Positions 8,395-16,744 are shown, counted from the stretch's first letter. The stretch is 64,000 nt of DNA from Pseudomonas iridis (GCF_017980685.1 NZ_JACXXO010000014.1:1-64000); one strand, 5' to 3'. The notes: generated from the letters alone by a model not told the origin. Numbers and translations: made by a program.

Positions 8395-9090
8395 TTAGTT
8401 GTTTTGCAGCATTGATACGGTATTTACAGCGGGTTTCAACACGTTGTTTAGCGATTGGTCGAATTTTTTCAGAGCGCTTGTTTGCACATCCTGCTGCTGA
8501 TTAATATCCGCAACAATTTCTTCCGAGCGTTTGAAGTCCGCCCAGAGTGGTGTCAGTTCTCTTGCCGCGGAGCCCTTTGCCGTTGCGATATAGTTCAACT
8601 GGGCGTCATAAAAATCGGCGCTGACATCGGCCTTGATGTCGGAACTGCGTGACGTGATCAATTGGCTATGGGTATCGACGATGGCTACCACATCAGGCTT
8701 GGCCGCACGCAGGCTTTGCATGTCCGGATACACCGTCACCGAGCCGAACTGACGCTGCAGGGAGGCGTTGACCCAGTCCACCGCCATGTCCGGTTTCGAG
8801 CTGGCGACGTAGGCGTCATGGATCGATTGCACCAGCAGGCTTTGGCCGAACCCGGTGCCGGCGTTGGCCTGATAGCCGCGCAGGTATTCGCGGTTGGTCT
8901 GGGTGCTTGGGCTGTAGACCACGCCGAGCGAAACGCCGGGACCACTGTTCACCAGGGTGGCGCTGCTGCGGCCGGTAGGGTGAGGAAGCAGTGTGTCCAG
9001 TGATGAGACTGCTCGGGGGGCGGTGGGAATCGAACAGGCTGACAGGGCTAGAACCGATATCGCTAATACACTGGTGAGCGCAAGTTTCAT
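8395..9090 (-). CDS. Predicted outer-membrane or periplasmic lipoprotein
   Basis: The 231-residue product has a classical lipoprotein signal: MKLALTSVLAISVLALSAC with lipobox LSAC, so the cysteine at position 19 should be lipidated. The start at 9090 is chosen because GGGAG lies eight bases upstream and gives a proper signal peptide; a longer frame exists but adds residues before it. The mature part contains YSPSTQTNREYLRGYQANAG, then a central segment with conserved-looking SIHDAYVASSKPDMAVDWVN and a PDVVAIVDTHSQL strand. Its C-terminus is helical (DVQTSALKKFDQSLNNVL). No named domain is recognised. It has its own terminator and probably its own promoter, between it and the divergent-looking region near 9250. 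Confidence 0.8.
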   Translation of the reverse strand: MKLALTSVLAISVLALSACSIPTAPRAVSSLDTLLPHPTGRSSATLVNSGPGVSLGVVYSPSTQTNREYLRGYQANAGTGFGQSLLVQSIHDAYVASSKPDMAVDWVNASLQRQFGSVTVYPDMQSLRAAKPDVVAIVDTHSQLITSRSSDIKADVSADFYDAQLNYIATAKGSAARELTPLWADFKRSEEIVADINQQQDVQTSALKKFDQSLNNVLKPAVNTVSMLQNN

Positions 9091-9252
9091 GGTGTTTCTC
9101 CCGTGAAACAACATCAGTCGGAAAGTTTTCAATGTCGTTCATGGCGACAGTTGAACCAGACTAAACCCACCGAGCTGACCCTTTGCTGAGTTAAAACGAC
9201 ATGGATAGTTTCATTTGCTGTAACCCGTTGCGGGTAATTGCTGCGGGAAATA

Positions 9253-9290
9253 AAAAGGCGCCGATTGTCGATTTGCGCCTTTTTATTTAT
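9253..9290 (-). terminator. Terminator of the cupin gene
   Basis: Hairpin aaaaaggcgc / gcgccttttt with an intervening loop, about 20 bases past the leftward stop codon at 9308. A and T runs on both sides make it bidirectional. Confidence 0.8.
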
Positions 9291-9307
9291 GGCTGACTAA
9301 ACAGCCA

Positions 9308-9712
9308 TCAGTTTTTCAGCGGGATCAACACTTGTTCATCCGGGGCCAGCACCATGAACACCAGCAACTTCGCCGGTTTGCTTTGGCTGGCATTTTTCGA
9401 CACCAGATGCTCGGAGCCGGCCGGTTCGTACCAGAACTGACCCTTCTTGTAAGTGACCGCTTCTTCGCCCTTGACCTGGGAAATCACTTCGCCCTCTAGC
9501 ACATAGGCCATGGCAGTGCCCTCGTGTTTGTGGGCGATGGACGACTGGCCCGGTTTGTAATCGACTTCGATCATCATGGCTTTTTTGCCGGGGACGTTTT
9601 TTAGCATCTGGTCTTGCAGGACGGTGATTTTCTCGGACGGGTCATGAGCGAAAGCGGCAGAAGCGCAAAGGCTCAGGGTGAGGGCAGCGGTGAACAAGGG
9701 CAGGGCTTTCAT
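9308..9712 (-). CDS. Periplasmic cupin-domain protein
   Basis: The product is 134 residues with a cleavable signal peptide (MKALPLFTAALTLSLCASAAFA). The rest is a single cupin barrel: motif 1 is around GQSSIAHKHEGTAMAYVLEG, with His-Lys-His and a Glu for metal binding. Motif 2 is around KGQFWYEPAGSEHLV with the last His. Cupins of this kind bind a divalent metal in the periplasm; the substrate is not predictable. The start at 9712 is chosen for the signal peptide over an upstream in-frame ATG eleven codons earlier. It is monocistronic between a terminator and a REP doublet. Confidence 0.85.
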   Translation of the reverse strand: MKALPLFTAALTLSLCASAAFAHDPSEKITVLQDQMLKNVPGKKAMMIEVDYKPGQSSIAHKHEGTAMAYVLEGEVISQVKGEEAVTYKKGQFWYEPAGSEHLVSKNASQSKPAKLLVFMVLAPDEQVLIPLKN

Positions 9713-9835
9713 GGCGGGTTTACCTGTGATGATTGGGGGGTGCAATCACAGTAGTCCGCAGGACGGGGCATTCAAACGGCCAATATTCGGGAAGATTGGG
9801 TGACCAATCTGTGGATTTTCAGCGCTTCCAGATAA

Positions 9836-9936
9836 GCCATCGCTGGCAAGCCAGGCTCCCACAGGTTTTTGTGCCGTTCATATGATTAATGAACGGCACG
9901 AAACCCTGTGGGAGCTGGCTTGCCAGCGATGGCGTC
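9836..9936. repeat. REP doublet with an inner perfect hairpin
   Basis: Outer arms are the family A REP core in inverted orientation. Between them lies a second perfect inverted repeat, gtgccgttcat (9871-9881) and atgaacggcac (9889-9899), so the whole element can fold as one long cruciform. Confidence 0.9.
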
Positions 9937-9939
9937 AGA

Positions 9940-10233
9940 TCAGACGATGGGGAAACTATTGAAATCCACACTGTTGGCCAATCGACTGTCGATCAGGTCG
10001 ATAAACCCCTGCGCCTCGGGCCGGTTGAAATGCGCCTGCATTGCCGCCTCCGACTGCCATCGCGCACTGACCGTCCAGCGGTGGTTGTCTTCGGGGCAGC
10101 GGTCGACCAGATAGGAATCGCAGCCCGGCGTTTCGCGCAGGGTGTCGACGATCTTCTGCAGTTGCCTGCCCAGCTCATCCGAGCGGCCGGCCGCAGCCTG
10201 CAGTTGCACCGTGTTGATCACTTCGTTGGACAT
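9940..10233 (-). CDS. Antibiotic biosynthesis monooxygenase (ABM) domain protein
   Basis: This 97-residue cytosolic protein has the dimeric alpha-beta barrel pattern of the ABM family (PF03992). An N-terminal strand INTVQLQAAAGR is followed by a helix (DELGRQLQKIVDTLRE), then PGCDSYLVDRCPED and the HRWTVSARWQSEAAMQAHF segment, which is the family hallmark. Members act as cofactor-free monooxygenases, heme-degrading enzymes or small-molecule binders; which applies is not predictable here. It is separated by about 120 bases from the MocR regulator on the same strand, so the two could be co-transcribed. Confidence 0.85.
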   Translation of the reverse strand: MSNEVINTVQLQAAAGRSDELGRQLQKIVDTLRETPGCDSYLVDRCPEDNHRWTVSARWQSEAAMQAHFNRPEAQGFIDLIDSRLANSVDFNSFPIV

Positions 10234-10356
10234 TACTCACACTCCTGAATCAGGCCGGACGAATCCTGCTCATTGAGGGATAACGCCTGTGCAGAATAGG
10301 CCTGCCCCTGTCGATCACCAATAACCAATCGGCGGTTAATCGCCGAGACCAATCAT

Positions 10357-11790
10357 TCAGGCAACTTGTTGCAGAATGTCGCGCAGGCGATCCAGTGCGA
10401 TATCGATGTCGAGGGTCTCGATGGCGCCGAAGCCGAAATACAAACCGCTGCGCACGGGCTGCTGGTAATAGAAACCGTCGATGGAATACAGCCCGACCTC
10501 GACTTTTTTTGCCAGTTCGATCACCAGCGGCAGGTCGATCGGCACCTTGCACAACGCGGCCATGTGGAACCCGGCACTGGGCGGCACGGCCTCGAGCCAC
10601 GGCGACAGATCGCTGGCCATGCGCGCCAGAATCCGTTCGCGCCGCTGGGCGTAAATCGTGTGGCAGCGGCGGATGTGTTTGAGCAGGCAGCCCTCGGCGA
10701 TGAACTTGGCCAGCGCCCATTGCGGCAGGGTCGAGGCATGCAGATCGGTGAGTTGCTTGGCGCGGATCACTGCTTCGAGGATCGATGGCGGCAGGATCGC
10801 GTAACCCAGGCGCAGCTCCGGCAGCAGGGTCTTGGAGAAGGTGCCGACGTAGGCGACGATGCCGCGCTGGTCGAGGCTATGCAGCGAATCGGTCGGACGC
10901 CCTTCATAGCGAAATTCGCTGTCGTAGTCGTCCTCGATGATGATCGCTCCCAGTTCATGAGCGCGAGCCAGCAAGGCTTCGCGGCGCGCCGGGCTCATTG
11001 GCATGCTCAGCGGAAACTGGTGCGACGGCGTGACATAAATCAGCCGCGTGCCATCAGGGATGTGTTCAACCTGTATCCCCTCGGCATCCACGGGAATACC
11101 GACCACCTCGGCGCCATGGGTGCCGAACAACAGGCGTGCCGGCGGATAGCCCGGATCTTCCATCGCCACCAGGCTGCCGGGGCTGATCAACACGCGAGTG
11201 ATCAGGTCCAGCGCCTGTTGTGCGCCGTTGCACACCACGATGTCTTCGTCCTGACAGTTGACCCCGCGAGAAAACGCGATGTGCCGGGCAATCGCATTGC
11301 GCAGCGCCGGCAGGCCTTCGGGCACGCTGTAGAAACCTTTGGACGCGGCCATCTGGCGCATGGCGTGGGAGACGCAGCGGCGCCAGTCGTCATGGGGGAA
11401 CTGGCCCTTGCTGGTGGCGCCACCGATGAAGTCGTAGCGCAGCGAACCTTGCAGCGTCGGATGGCGCAGGAACACCGGCAAGTTGCGCCAACTCTCGATC
11501 ACCTCTGCACCGGCCAGCTCGGTGTGGCTTTGCTTGCGCTGGACTTGCGCCGGGCGCGCATTGACGTAGGTGCCTTTGCCGATCACGCCGGTGAGGAAGT
11601 TTTCGTAGGTCAGTAGCGCGTAGGTGTCGGAAATGGTCTTGCGCGAAATACCCAGTTGCTCGGCCAGCAGACGGCTGGGCGGCAATTGCGTGCCGGCGGC
11701 AAGGCGCCCGGATTCGATGGCCTCGCGCAGTTGCTGATACAACTGACCGGCAAGATCCTTGCGGCCGTTGATCACGACGTGAAGTTCCAT
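10357..11790 (-). CDS. MocR-type regulator (GntR HTH fused to class I aminotransferase)
   Basis: The 477-residue protein has an N-terminal GntR winged helix (LAGQLYQQLREAIESGRL, then PPSRLLAEQLGISRKTISD, about residues 8-55). A full-length fold-type I aminotransferase-like domain follows. The PLP lysine is Lys320 in GTFSKTLLPELRLGY. MocR regulators sense a PLP adduct or an amine and bind near their own divergent promoter. The neighbour across the shared intergenic region is an AhpD-like protein, the likely target. The frame is open 46 codons further upstream into a REP element, so the ATG at 11790 (MELHVVINGRKDLAGQ) is taken as the start. Confidence 0.92.
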   Translation of the reverse strand: MELHVVINGRKDLAGQLYQQLREAIESGRLAAGTQLPPSRLLAEQLGISRKTISDTYALLTYENFLTGVIGKGTYVNARPAQVQRKQSHTELAGAEVIESWRNLPVFLRHPTLQGSLRYDFIGGATSKGQFPHDDWRRCVSHAMRQMAASKGFYSVPEGLPALRNAIARHIAFSRGVNCQDEDIVVCNGAQQALDLITRVLISPGSLVAMEDPGYPPARLLFGTHGAEVVGIPVDAEGIQVEHIPDGTRLIYVTPSHQFPLSMPMSPARREALLARAHELGAIIIEDDYDSEFRYEGRPTDSLHSLDQRGIVAYVGTFSKTLLPELRLGYAILPPSILEAVIRAKQLTDLHASTLPQWALAKFIAEGCLLKHIRRCHTIYAQRRERILARMASDLSPWLEAVPPSAGFHMAALCKVPIDLPLVIELAKKVEVGLYSIDGFYYQQPVRSGLYFGFGAIETLDIDIALDRLRDILQQVA

Positions 11791-11887
11791 ACCGACGAGG
11801 CTCCGGGGGCTATTTGGTGTGCCGGCCAGATTACCGCTGTTGCGTGGTCGGCAATAGTTGCGCACCACAAAAACCCGAAATTGGCCT

Positions 11888-11992
11888 AGATCCCTGTGGG
11901 AGCGGGCTTGCCCGCGATAGCGGTACATAAGGCGACATTTTCGTAGGATGTGCCGACGTCATCGCGGGCAAGCCCGCTCCCACAGGGATCTG
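11888..11992. repeat. REP doublet, family A
   Basis: Inverted copies tgtgggagcgggcttgcccg and cgggcaagcccgctcccaca, extended outward by matching agatccc / gggatct, sit in the MocR/AhpD intergenic region. Confidence 0.9.
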
Positions 11993-12126
11993 CTGTGTCT
12001 GCAATTTTTGTGTGAAACACCATTGCTCCAATTAGTGGTGTAGCCATTTTCCGTGGAATTGGGGCTGTAACGCCGCTGTGGCAGCGCATACCTTGAGGCC
12101 ACTATTACGCGTCCCGAGATCACCCC

Positions 12127-12567
12127 ATGTCCCCGCGCCTGGATTACTACAACGCTTCGCCCAAGGCCATGAAAGCCATGATTGCCATGGAGGCACTGAC
12201 CGGTAACCTGAGCATCGAGCAGCCGTTGCTGCAACTGATCCGGATCCGCGCTTCGCAGCTCAACGGCTGCGCGTTCTGCACCGACATGCATTCGGTGGAC
12301 GCACGGCGGGCGGGGGAGAGTGATCGGCGGTTGTATGCGATTGCGGTGTGGCGCGACAGTGACTTCTTCAACCCCCGCGAACGCGCGGCGCTGGCGTGGG
12401 CCGAGGCGGTGACGCTGCTCTCGGAAAGCCATGTGCCGGACGACGTCTATCAACTGGCACGCGAGCAATTCAACGAAGGCGAACTGGTCGACCTGACGGT
12501 GGCCGTGACCACCATCAACAGCTGGAATCGACTGGCAGTGAGCTTTCGTCAAACGCCAAGTGACTGA
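12127..12567 (+). CDS. AhpD-like carboxymuconolactone decarboxylase family protein
   Basis: This 146-residue all-helical protein has the AhpD catalytic signature GCAFCTDMH: Cys48, Cys51 and His55. In the family this pair supports alkylhydroperoxidase or thiol-disulfide activity rather than lactone decarboxylation. The flanking helices (LLQLIRIRASQLN; AALAWAEAVTLL) match the CMD fold (PF02627). It starts with ATG and is divergent from a MocR regulator, an arrangement common in Pseudomonas where MocR controls an AhpD-like gene. It is followed at once by a family B REP doublet, and no partner peroxidase is nearby. Confidence 0.9.
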   Translation: MSPRLDYYNASPKAMKAMIAMEALTGNLSIEQPLLQLIRIRASQLNGCAFCTDMHSVDARRAGESDRRLYAIAVWRDSDFFNPRERAALAWAEAVTLLSESHVPDDVYQLAREQFNEGELVDLTVAVTTINSWNRLAVSFRQTPSD

Positions 12568-12568
12568 A

Positions 12569-12640
12569 GATCAAAAGATCGCAGCCTTCGGCAGCTCCTA
12601 CATGGGATCAACTGTAGGAGCTGCCGAAGGCTGCGATCAT
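12569..12640. repeat. REP doublet, family B
   Basis: Inverted copies of the second Pseudomonas REP core, gatcgcagccttcggcagct and agctgccgaaggctgcgatc, with a short spacer. They lie between convergent genes and may act as a terminator for both. Confidence 0.9.
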
Positions 12641-12644
12641 TTCC

Positions 12645-12959
12645 CTAGTTCGGCGGGCGCTGCGGTTTCACCGACGTTCCAAACGTATTGCCCATCCGCG
12701 TGCTGGTTGCCGCCGGTGTTGCCAGGCCTACCTGATTCGGCGGCCGTTTGTTCACCGGCACATTCAGCGCTTCTTGATTCTTCTGCGCCGCCGCCGCGCC
12801 TTCCGGGTTGTTGCCCATCTGTTGACTCAGGCAATCGTAATTCGGTGCCTTGTAACCACCGACCGTCACATCCACGCAACCCAGCCGCTGCTCGGCGTGG
12901 GCACTGGCGAACAGGCTTAGCAACAGCCCACCGAAGGTGATTTTCCACAATGATTTCAT
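12645..12959 (-). CDS. Small secreted protein of unknown function
   Basis: The 104-residue product has a clear signal peptide (MKSLWKITFGGLLLSLFASAHA). The mature part contains two cysteines (RLGCVDVTVGGYKAPNYDCL) that could form a disulfide, followed by a low-complexity Ala/Asn/Pro tail. It is probably periplasmic. The stop lies next to the family B REP doublet. I do not recognise a named family. Confidence 0.75.
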   Translation of the reverse strand: MKSLWKITFGGLLLSLFASAHAEQRLGCVDVTVGGYKAPNYDCLSQQMGNNPEGAAAAQKNQEALNVPVNKRPPNQVGLATPAATSTRMGNTFGTSVKPQRPPN

Positions 12960-13082
12960 GCAGGCCTCCTGGCCGACCCGAAGGGGCCGCGCTATGGAAT
13001 GAGTCTAGTGCACGCCGTGCGCAAATCCCGTGATGGTTTTTTTGCACCGCCCGTCACACCAGATTCATAAACAGCCCTCAGG

Positions 13083-13832
13083 ATGACGATTTTCAGGGAT
13101 ACGTCGGCCGTGCAGCGAGGCAGTTCCAGGGACGGTCTTCAGCGTTCAACGACACTTGTGCGCCAGATCACGCTGGGGCTGCTGCTTGGCTTGCTGGCAG
13201 GCAATGCGACAGCTGCGCCCGTGCCGGCGGACCTGCGCATGACGCTGCATATTCCCGCGCAGGATCTGGCCGGGGCGCTGGATCAGTACAGCCGCGCCAC
13301 GGGAGTTGCAGTGCTGGTCGACAGCCAATTGAGTCGCGGCAGACGTTCCTTGGCGGTTGATGGCGAATACACCGCGGCGGACGCTTTGCGCCGGTTGCTC
13401 GGTGGCAGTGGCTTGATGGCGCGCTATGCCCGTGACGATGCATTCACCTTACAAGTGGCGCAGGTCGAGGATGTGCCGGCGACGCTGGAAAACCCGACCC
13501 CCGCCAGCATCGCGGTCAACCGCAGTTACGCCACGGCAGTGCAAGCCGCCATCGAGCGCAACCTGTGTCGTTCGCCGCTGACCCGCCCGGGCAATTACCG
13601 CGCGGTGTTGCAGGTGTGGGTGGGGCGCGACGGCGTGGTGCAACACAACCGGTTGCTCACCTCGACCGGAGATGTACGGCGCGATACCGCGCTGGTGGAA
13701 AGCTTTCGCAATCTCAGGATCGACCGGCCGACGCCCAGTGCCTTGCGTCAGCCGGTCACGTTGCTGTTGTTACCGGAGTCGTCAGGAAAACGCATGGAAT
13801 GCACTAAATGGGAAGGAGTTTCCGGGGGATGA
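13083..13832 (+). CDS. STN-domain protein with TonB-like C-terminal domain
   Basis: The 249-residue protein has an N-terminal membrane or signal segment (ITLGLLLGLLAGNATAAP). A secretin/TonB short N-terminal (STN) domain follows, from about residue 53 (LRMTLHIPAQDLAGALDQYS to LLGGSGLMARY). A C-terminal TonB/TolA-like domain comes next (YATAVQAAIERNLCRS, then YRAVLQVWVGRDGVVQHN). STN domains usually sit on TonB-dependent transducers and talk to a FecR anti-sigma factor; here the domain is on a separate protein. Its stop overlaps the sigma factor start (ATGA), so the two are co-translated. I infer that it signals to FecR. No TonB receptor gene is in the neighbourhood. The ribosome site is weak. 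Confidence 0.85.
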   Translation: MTIFRDTSAVQRGSSRDGLQRSTTLVRQITLGLLLGLLAGNATAAPVPADLRMTLHIPAQDLAGALDQYSRATGVAVLVDSQLSRGRRSLAVDGEYTAADALRRLLGGSGLMARYARDDAFTLQVAQVEDVPATLENPTPASIAVNRSYATAVQAAIERNLCRSPLTRPGNYRAVLQVWVGRDGVVQHNRLLTSTGDVRRDTALVESFRNLRIDRPTPSALRQPVTLLLLPESSGKRMECTKWEGVSGG

Positions 13833-14379
13833 AAGACACCGGACAAGGTTCGATGGTCCAACTGTTCCTGACGTCCTACGAGGACTTTCGGGTGCGCCTG
13901 CGCAGGCGTCTCGGTTCGGAGGATCTGGCCAACGACGTGCTGCACGAAACCTACCTGCGGGTCGACCGCATGGAGACGCCGCCGAACCTGCTGCGGCCGA
14001 ACGCCTACCTCTATCGCATGGCCCTGAACGTCGCCGCAGACCGGCGTCAGGCCGATGCGCGGCTGCTCACCGGCGAGGAAGTCGAGGAGCTGCTGCAAAT
14101 CGGCGACGAAGCGCTGGACCCTGCGCGGGTGGTGGGCGGGCAGAAGGAAATCCAGTCGCTGCTCAGTGCGTTGTACGAACTGCCGGCACGGCGCCGGAAG
14201 ATCTTCATCGCAGCGCGTCTGGAAGAGGCGCCGCACCTGGAAATCTCTCAGCGCTTCGGCATTTCCACGCGCATGGTCGAGAAGAAATCAAGGCCGCGTT
14301 GGGCTTCTGCGCAGCGAAACTGGAAAGAAAAGTGTTTCAGCGGTTCGGTCGCGGGGCCGGAAAACCGTCTTCTGAATAG
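13829..14379 (+). pseudogene. FecI-type extracytoplasmic function sigma factor with a one-base frameshift
   Basis: The product begins MKDTGQGSMVQLFLTSYEDF after an AAGGAG site and reads as a FecI-like ECF sigma factor: region 2 (LGSEDLANDVLHETYLRVDR) and region 4 (LYELPARRRKIFIAARLEE, then EISQRFGISTRMVEK). At base 14284 one G is missing. The original frame continues with unrelated residues to 14398, whereas the shifted frame gives the expected continuation EIKAALGFCAAKLERKVFQ and stops at 14379. The break lies at the end of the DNA-recognition helix, so the unshifted product would probably be impaired. It is a recent mutation, a sequencing error, or less likely a recoding site. It sits between the STN protein and FecR. 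Confidence 0.8.
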
Positions 14380-14410
14380 TGCCCGATCAATTCGTTGAGA
14401 AACTGCGCGT

Positions 14411-15349
14411 TTGAACATCTTTCGACTGAAACCTGCCGAGCCATCGGCGGCCGACAATCTGCACAGTGAAGCCCGCGACTGGCTGGTCCTGCTGACCTCC
14501 GGCCGCGCCACCGTGGCCGATGCCCGTGCACTGCGCGAATGGTGTGCACAAAGCGCCGAGCATGCCCGCGCCTTTGAGGACGCCAAAGCGCTGTGGCATT
14601 TGTTGCAACCGGCGGCCGAAGGGTTGCAGGCGCCGCGTGGGTTTGGCCGGCGTGCCTTTCTGGGTGGGGCGATTGCGGCGTCGGCGGCGTTTTTGCTGGT
14701 ACGCGGAACGATTCCCGGGGGCTTTGGCGGGCTGGGGGCCGATTACATCACTGAGGTTGGCCAACAGCGCCGCTTCGAACCGGCGCAGGGTGTGAGCCTG
14801 GAGCTGAACACTCAGACGCGGATCAATCAGCGTGCAGTGTCTGACGGCGTGCAGGGTTTTGAACTGGTTAGTGGTGAAGTCGAGGTGCAGACCGCACGCC
14901 TGCCCTTGGCGATGCAGGCTGGGGGAGGGTGGTTGCGTGCCAGTCAGGCGCGTTTCAACCTGCGCAACACTGATCAGCAAGTTTGCGTGACCTGCCTTGA
15001 TGGCGCGGTGGAAGTCGACGTAGAAGGCCGCAGCCTGCGCCTCGAACCTGGGCAGCAAGTGACTTATGACGCGCGGCGGGTTGGCAGTGTGCAGAGCGTT
15101 GATACGGCGGCGGTGATGAATTGGCGGCAGCAGGTGTTGGTGTTCAACGGTGCGACGCTGAGCGAGATGATTGATGAGATTAATCGGTATCGGCCGGGGA
15201 TGTTGCTGCTGCTCAACCGTGAGCTTGGCCAACGCCGGGTTCAGGCGCGGTTCAGTCTTGATCAACTTGCGGGCGTTGCACTGCTGATTCGCGATGCCTA
15301 TGGCGTTAAATGCACCGAGCTGCCGGGCGGAGTCGTTGTTTTGAGCTAG
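14411..15349 (+). CDS. FecR-family anti-sigma sensor
   Basis: This 312-residue inner-membrane anti-sigma regulator has an N-terminal cytosolic DUF4880-like domain (ARDWLVLLTSGRATVADARAL, then REWCAQSAEHARAFEDAKALW). One membrane segment (AFLGGAIAASAAFLLVRG, about residues 77-95) precedes the periplasmic FecR domain (YITEVGQQRRFEPAQGVSLE, then LNTQTRINQR). A C-terminal STN-like tail (LSEMIDEINRYRPG) completes the protein. The start is TTG at 14411, as no in-frame ATG is near. FecR proteins hold and activate the paired sigma factor, which is the frameshifted gene just upstream. No siderophore receptor follows; instead there are repeats. Confidence 0.88.
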   Translation: MNIFRLKPAEPSAADNLHSEARDWLVLLTSGRATVADARALREWCAQSAEHARAFEDAKALWHLLQPAAEGLQAPRGFGRRAFLGGAIAASAAFLLVRGTIPGGFGGLGADYITEVGQQRRFEPAQGVSLELNTQTRINQRAVSDGVQGFELVSGEVEVQTARLPLAMQAGGGWLRASQARFNLRNTDQQVCVTCLDGAVEVDVEGRSLRLEPGQQVTYDARRVGSVQSVDTAAVMNWRQQVLVFNGATLSEMIDEINRYRPGMLLLLNRELGQRRVQARFSLDQLAGVALLIRDAYGVKCTELPGGVVVLS

Positions 15350-15354
15350 TGGGT

Positions 15355-15640
15355 TTGATCGGGTACATATCCGTTGCTGCGGTAACGGCGGCCCAGGGTT
15401 CCGCCCTTACGGCGGGTCACTTTTGACAAACGCCCGGAATGCCGGCCCAGCCAAAAGTAACCAAAAAGGCTTGCTCCAACGTCCGGCCCGCTCGCTAAAG
15501 CTCGGGGTTCCTTCGCTACGGTGTCCATCCGGGGCATCGATTCCGGTTTGCTTCGCTGCACCTCCTTTCGATGTCCTCCTCGGATGAATCCCTCCACTCA
15601 GCCTCCCGACGTCGCCCGTGAATCAAGATCAACAGCGGCA
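15355..15640. repeat. Conserved Pseudomonas intergenic repeat
   Basis: This block contains gttccgcccttacggcgggt, a tcacttttgacaaacgccc-type stretch and agccaaaagtaaccaaaa, then tcggggttccttcgctacgg. I recognise it as a sequence found many times between genes in fluorescent pseudomonads, often mis-called as short ORFs. Its function is unknown. Confidence 0.65.
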
Positions 15641-15701
15641 GCCGAGCTTGCGCTCATCCTGTTAAGTGGTTAGAAGCGGGTCGGTGTGTTGCTTTGATTT
15701 C

Positions 15702-16600
15702 TGTGGGAGCGAGCCTGCTCGCGAAGACGGCCTGCCGGCCAACCCATCTCCAGCACATGTACCCAATCCCTGTGGGAGTAGGCCCGCCAACGATGACGGC
15801 CTGAAAGCCAACCAACCTCCAACTGACCTCACCCAATCCCACTGTGGGAGCGAGCCTGCTCGCGAAGACGGCCTGCCAGCCAACCCATCTCCAGCCCATG
15901 AACCCAATCCCTGTGGGAGTTGGCTTGCCAACGATGGCGGCCTGACAGCCAATAAATCTCCAACTGACCTCACCCAATCCCACTGTGGGAGCGAGCCTGA
16001 ACTGGCGAAGACGGCCTGCCAGCCAACCCATCTCCCGCACATGCACCCAATCCCTGTGGGAGTTGGCTTGCCAACGATGGCGACCTGTCAGCCAACCAAT
16101 CTCCAACGGACCTCACCCAATCCCACTGTGGGAGCGAGCCTGCTCGCGAAGACGGCCTGCCAGCCAACCCATCTCCAGCCCATGTACCCAATCCCTGTAG
16201 GAGTAGGCCCGCCAACGATGGCGACCAGAAAGCCAACCAATTTCCAACTGACCTCACCCAACCCCACTGTGGGAGCGAGCCTGAACTGGCGAAGACGGCC
16301 TGCCAGCCAACCCATCTCCAGCACATGCACCCAATCCCTGTGGGAGTTGGCTTGCCAACGATGGCGGCCTGACAGCCAACCAACCTCCAACTGACCTCAC
16401 CCAATCCCACTGTGGGAGCGAGCCTGCTCGCGAAGACGGCCCGACGGCCAACCCATCTCCCGCCCATGTACCTAATCCCTGTGTAAGTTGGCTTGCCAAC
16501 GATGGCGACCTGTCAGCCAACCAATCTCCAACTGGCCTCACCCAACCCCACTGTGGGAGCGAGCCTGCTCGCGAAGACGGTCTGCCAGCCACCAGTCTTT
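15702..16600. repeat. Tandem array of seven REP-containing units, 141-143 bp each
   Basis: The REP core tgtgggagcgagcctg recurs at 15702, 15843, 15984, 16127, 16268, 16411 and 16552: steps of 141, 141, 143, 141, 143 and 141 bases. Each unit holds that REP plus a second one (tgtgggagttggcttgccaa or a variant) and fixed spacers such as cctgccagccaacccatctc. Units three and five carry gaactggcgaag in place of gctcgcgaag, which adds the two bases and breaks the palindrome. No gene lies within it; apparent ORFs follow the repeat period. Confidence 0.93.
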
Positions 16601-16620
16601 GGCAGGTGCACCCGATCTCA

Positions 16621-16699
16621 AGGAGCTGCCGAAGGCTGCGATCTTTTGATCTTGCTTCTGAAAAACAAAATCAAAACATCGCAGCCTTCGGCAGCTCCA
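16621..16699. repeat. REP doublet, family B
   Basis: ggagctgccgaaggctgcga and its inverted copy gcagccttcggcagctcc flank an A-rich centre, directly downstream of the tandem array. Confidence 0.88.
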
Positions 16700-16744
16700 G
16701 AGATCTCCGGCGGTAACGGGGATAATCTGCATAGCAGGCGCGTG

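Noticed and set aside
10366..11616. 416-codon antisense frame over the MocR regulator
   Set aside because: Antisense of an intact HTH-aminotransferase gene; the translation has no recognisable domain.
14280..14292. Programmed -1 frameshift in the sigma factor
   Set aside because: The position fits a -1 shift, but no slippery heptamer or downstream structure is evident and the family is not known for recoding. Mutation or sequencing error is simpler.
15346..15597. 83-codon frame in the conserved intergenic repeat
   Set aside because: The block recurs between genes in Pseudomonas genomes and is usually mis-annotated. There is no ribosome site.
15654..16592. Several open frames inside the REP tandem array
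   Set aside because: Their translations repeat with the DNA unit (about 47 residues) and have no start signals, so they are reading of non-coding repeats.
15702..16600. CRISPR-like periodicity
   Set aside because: The units are 141-143 bases of REP pairs with conserved, not variable, spacers, and no cas genes are present.
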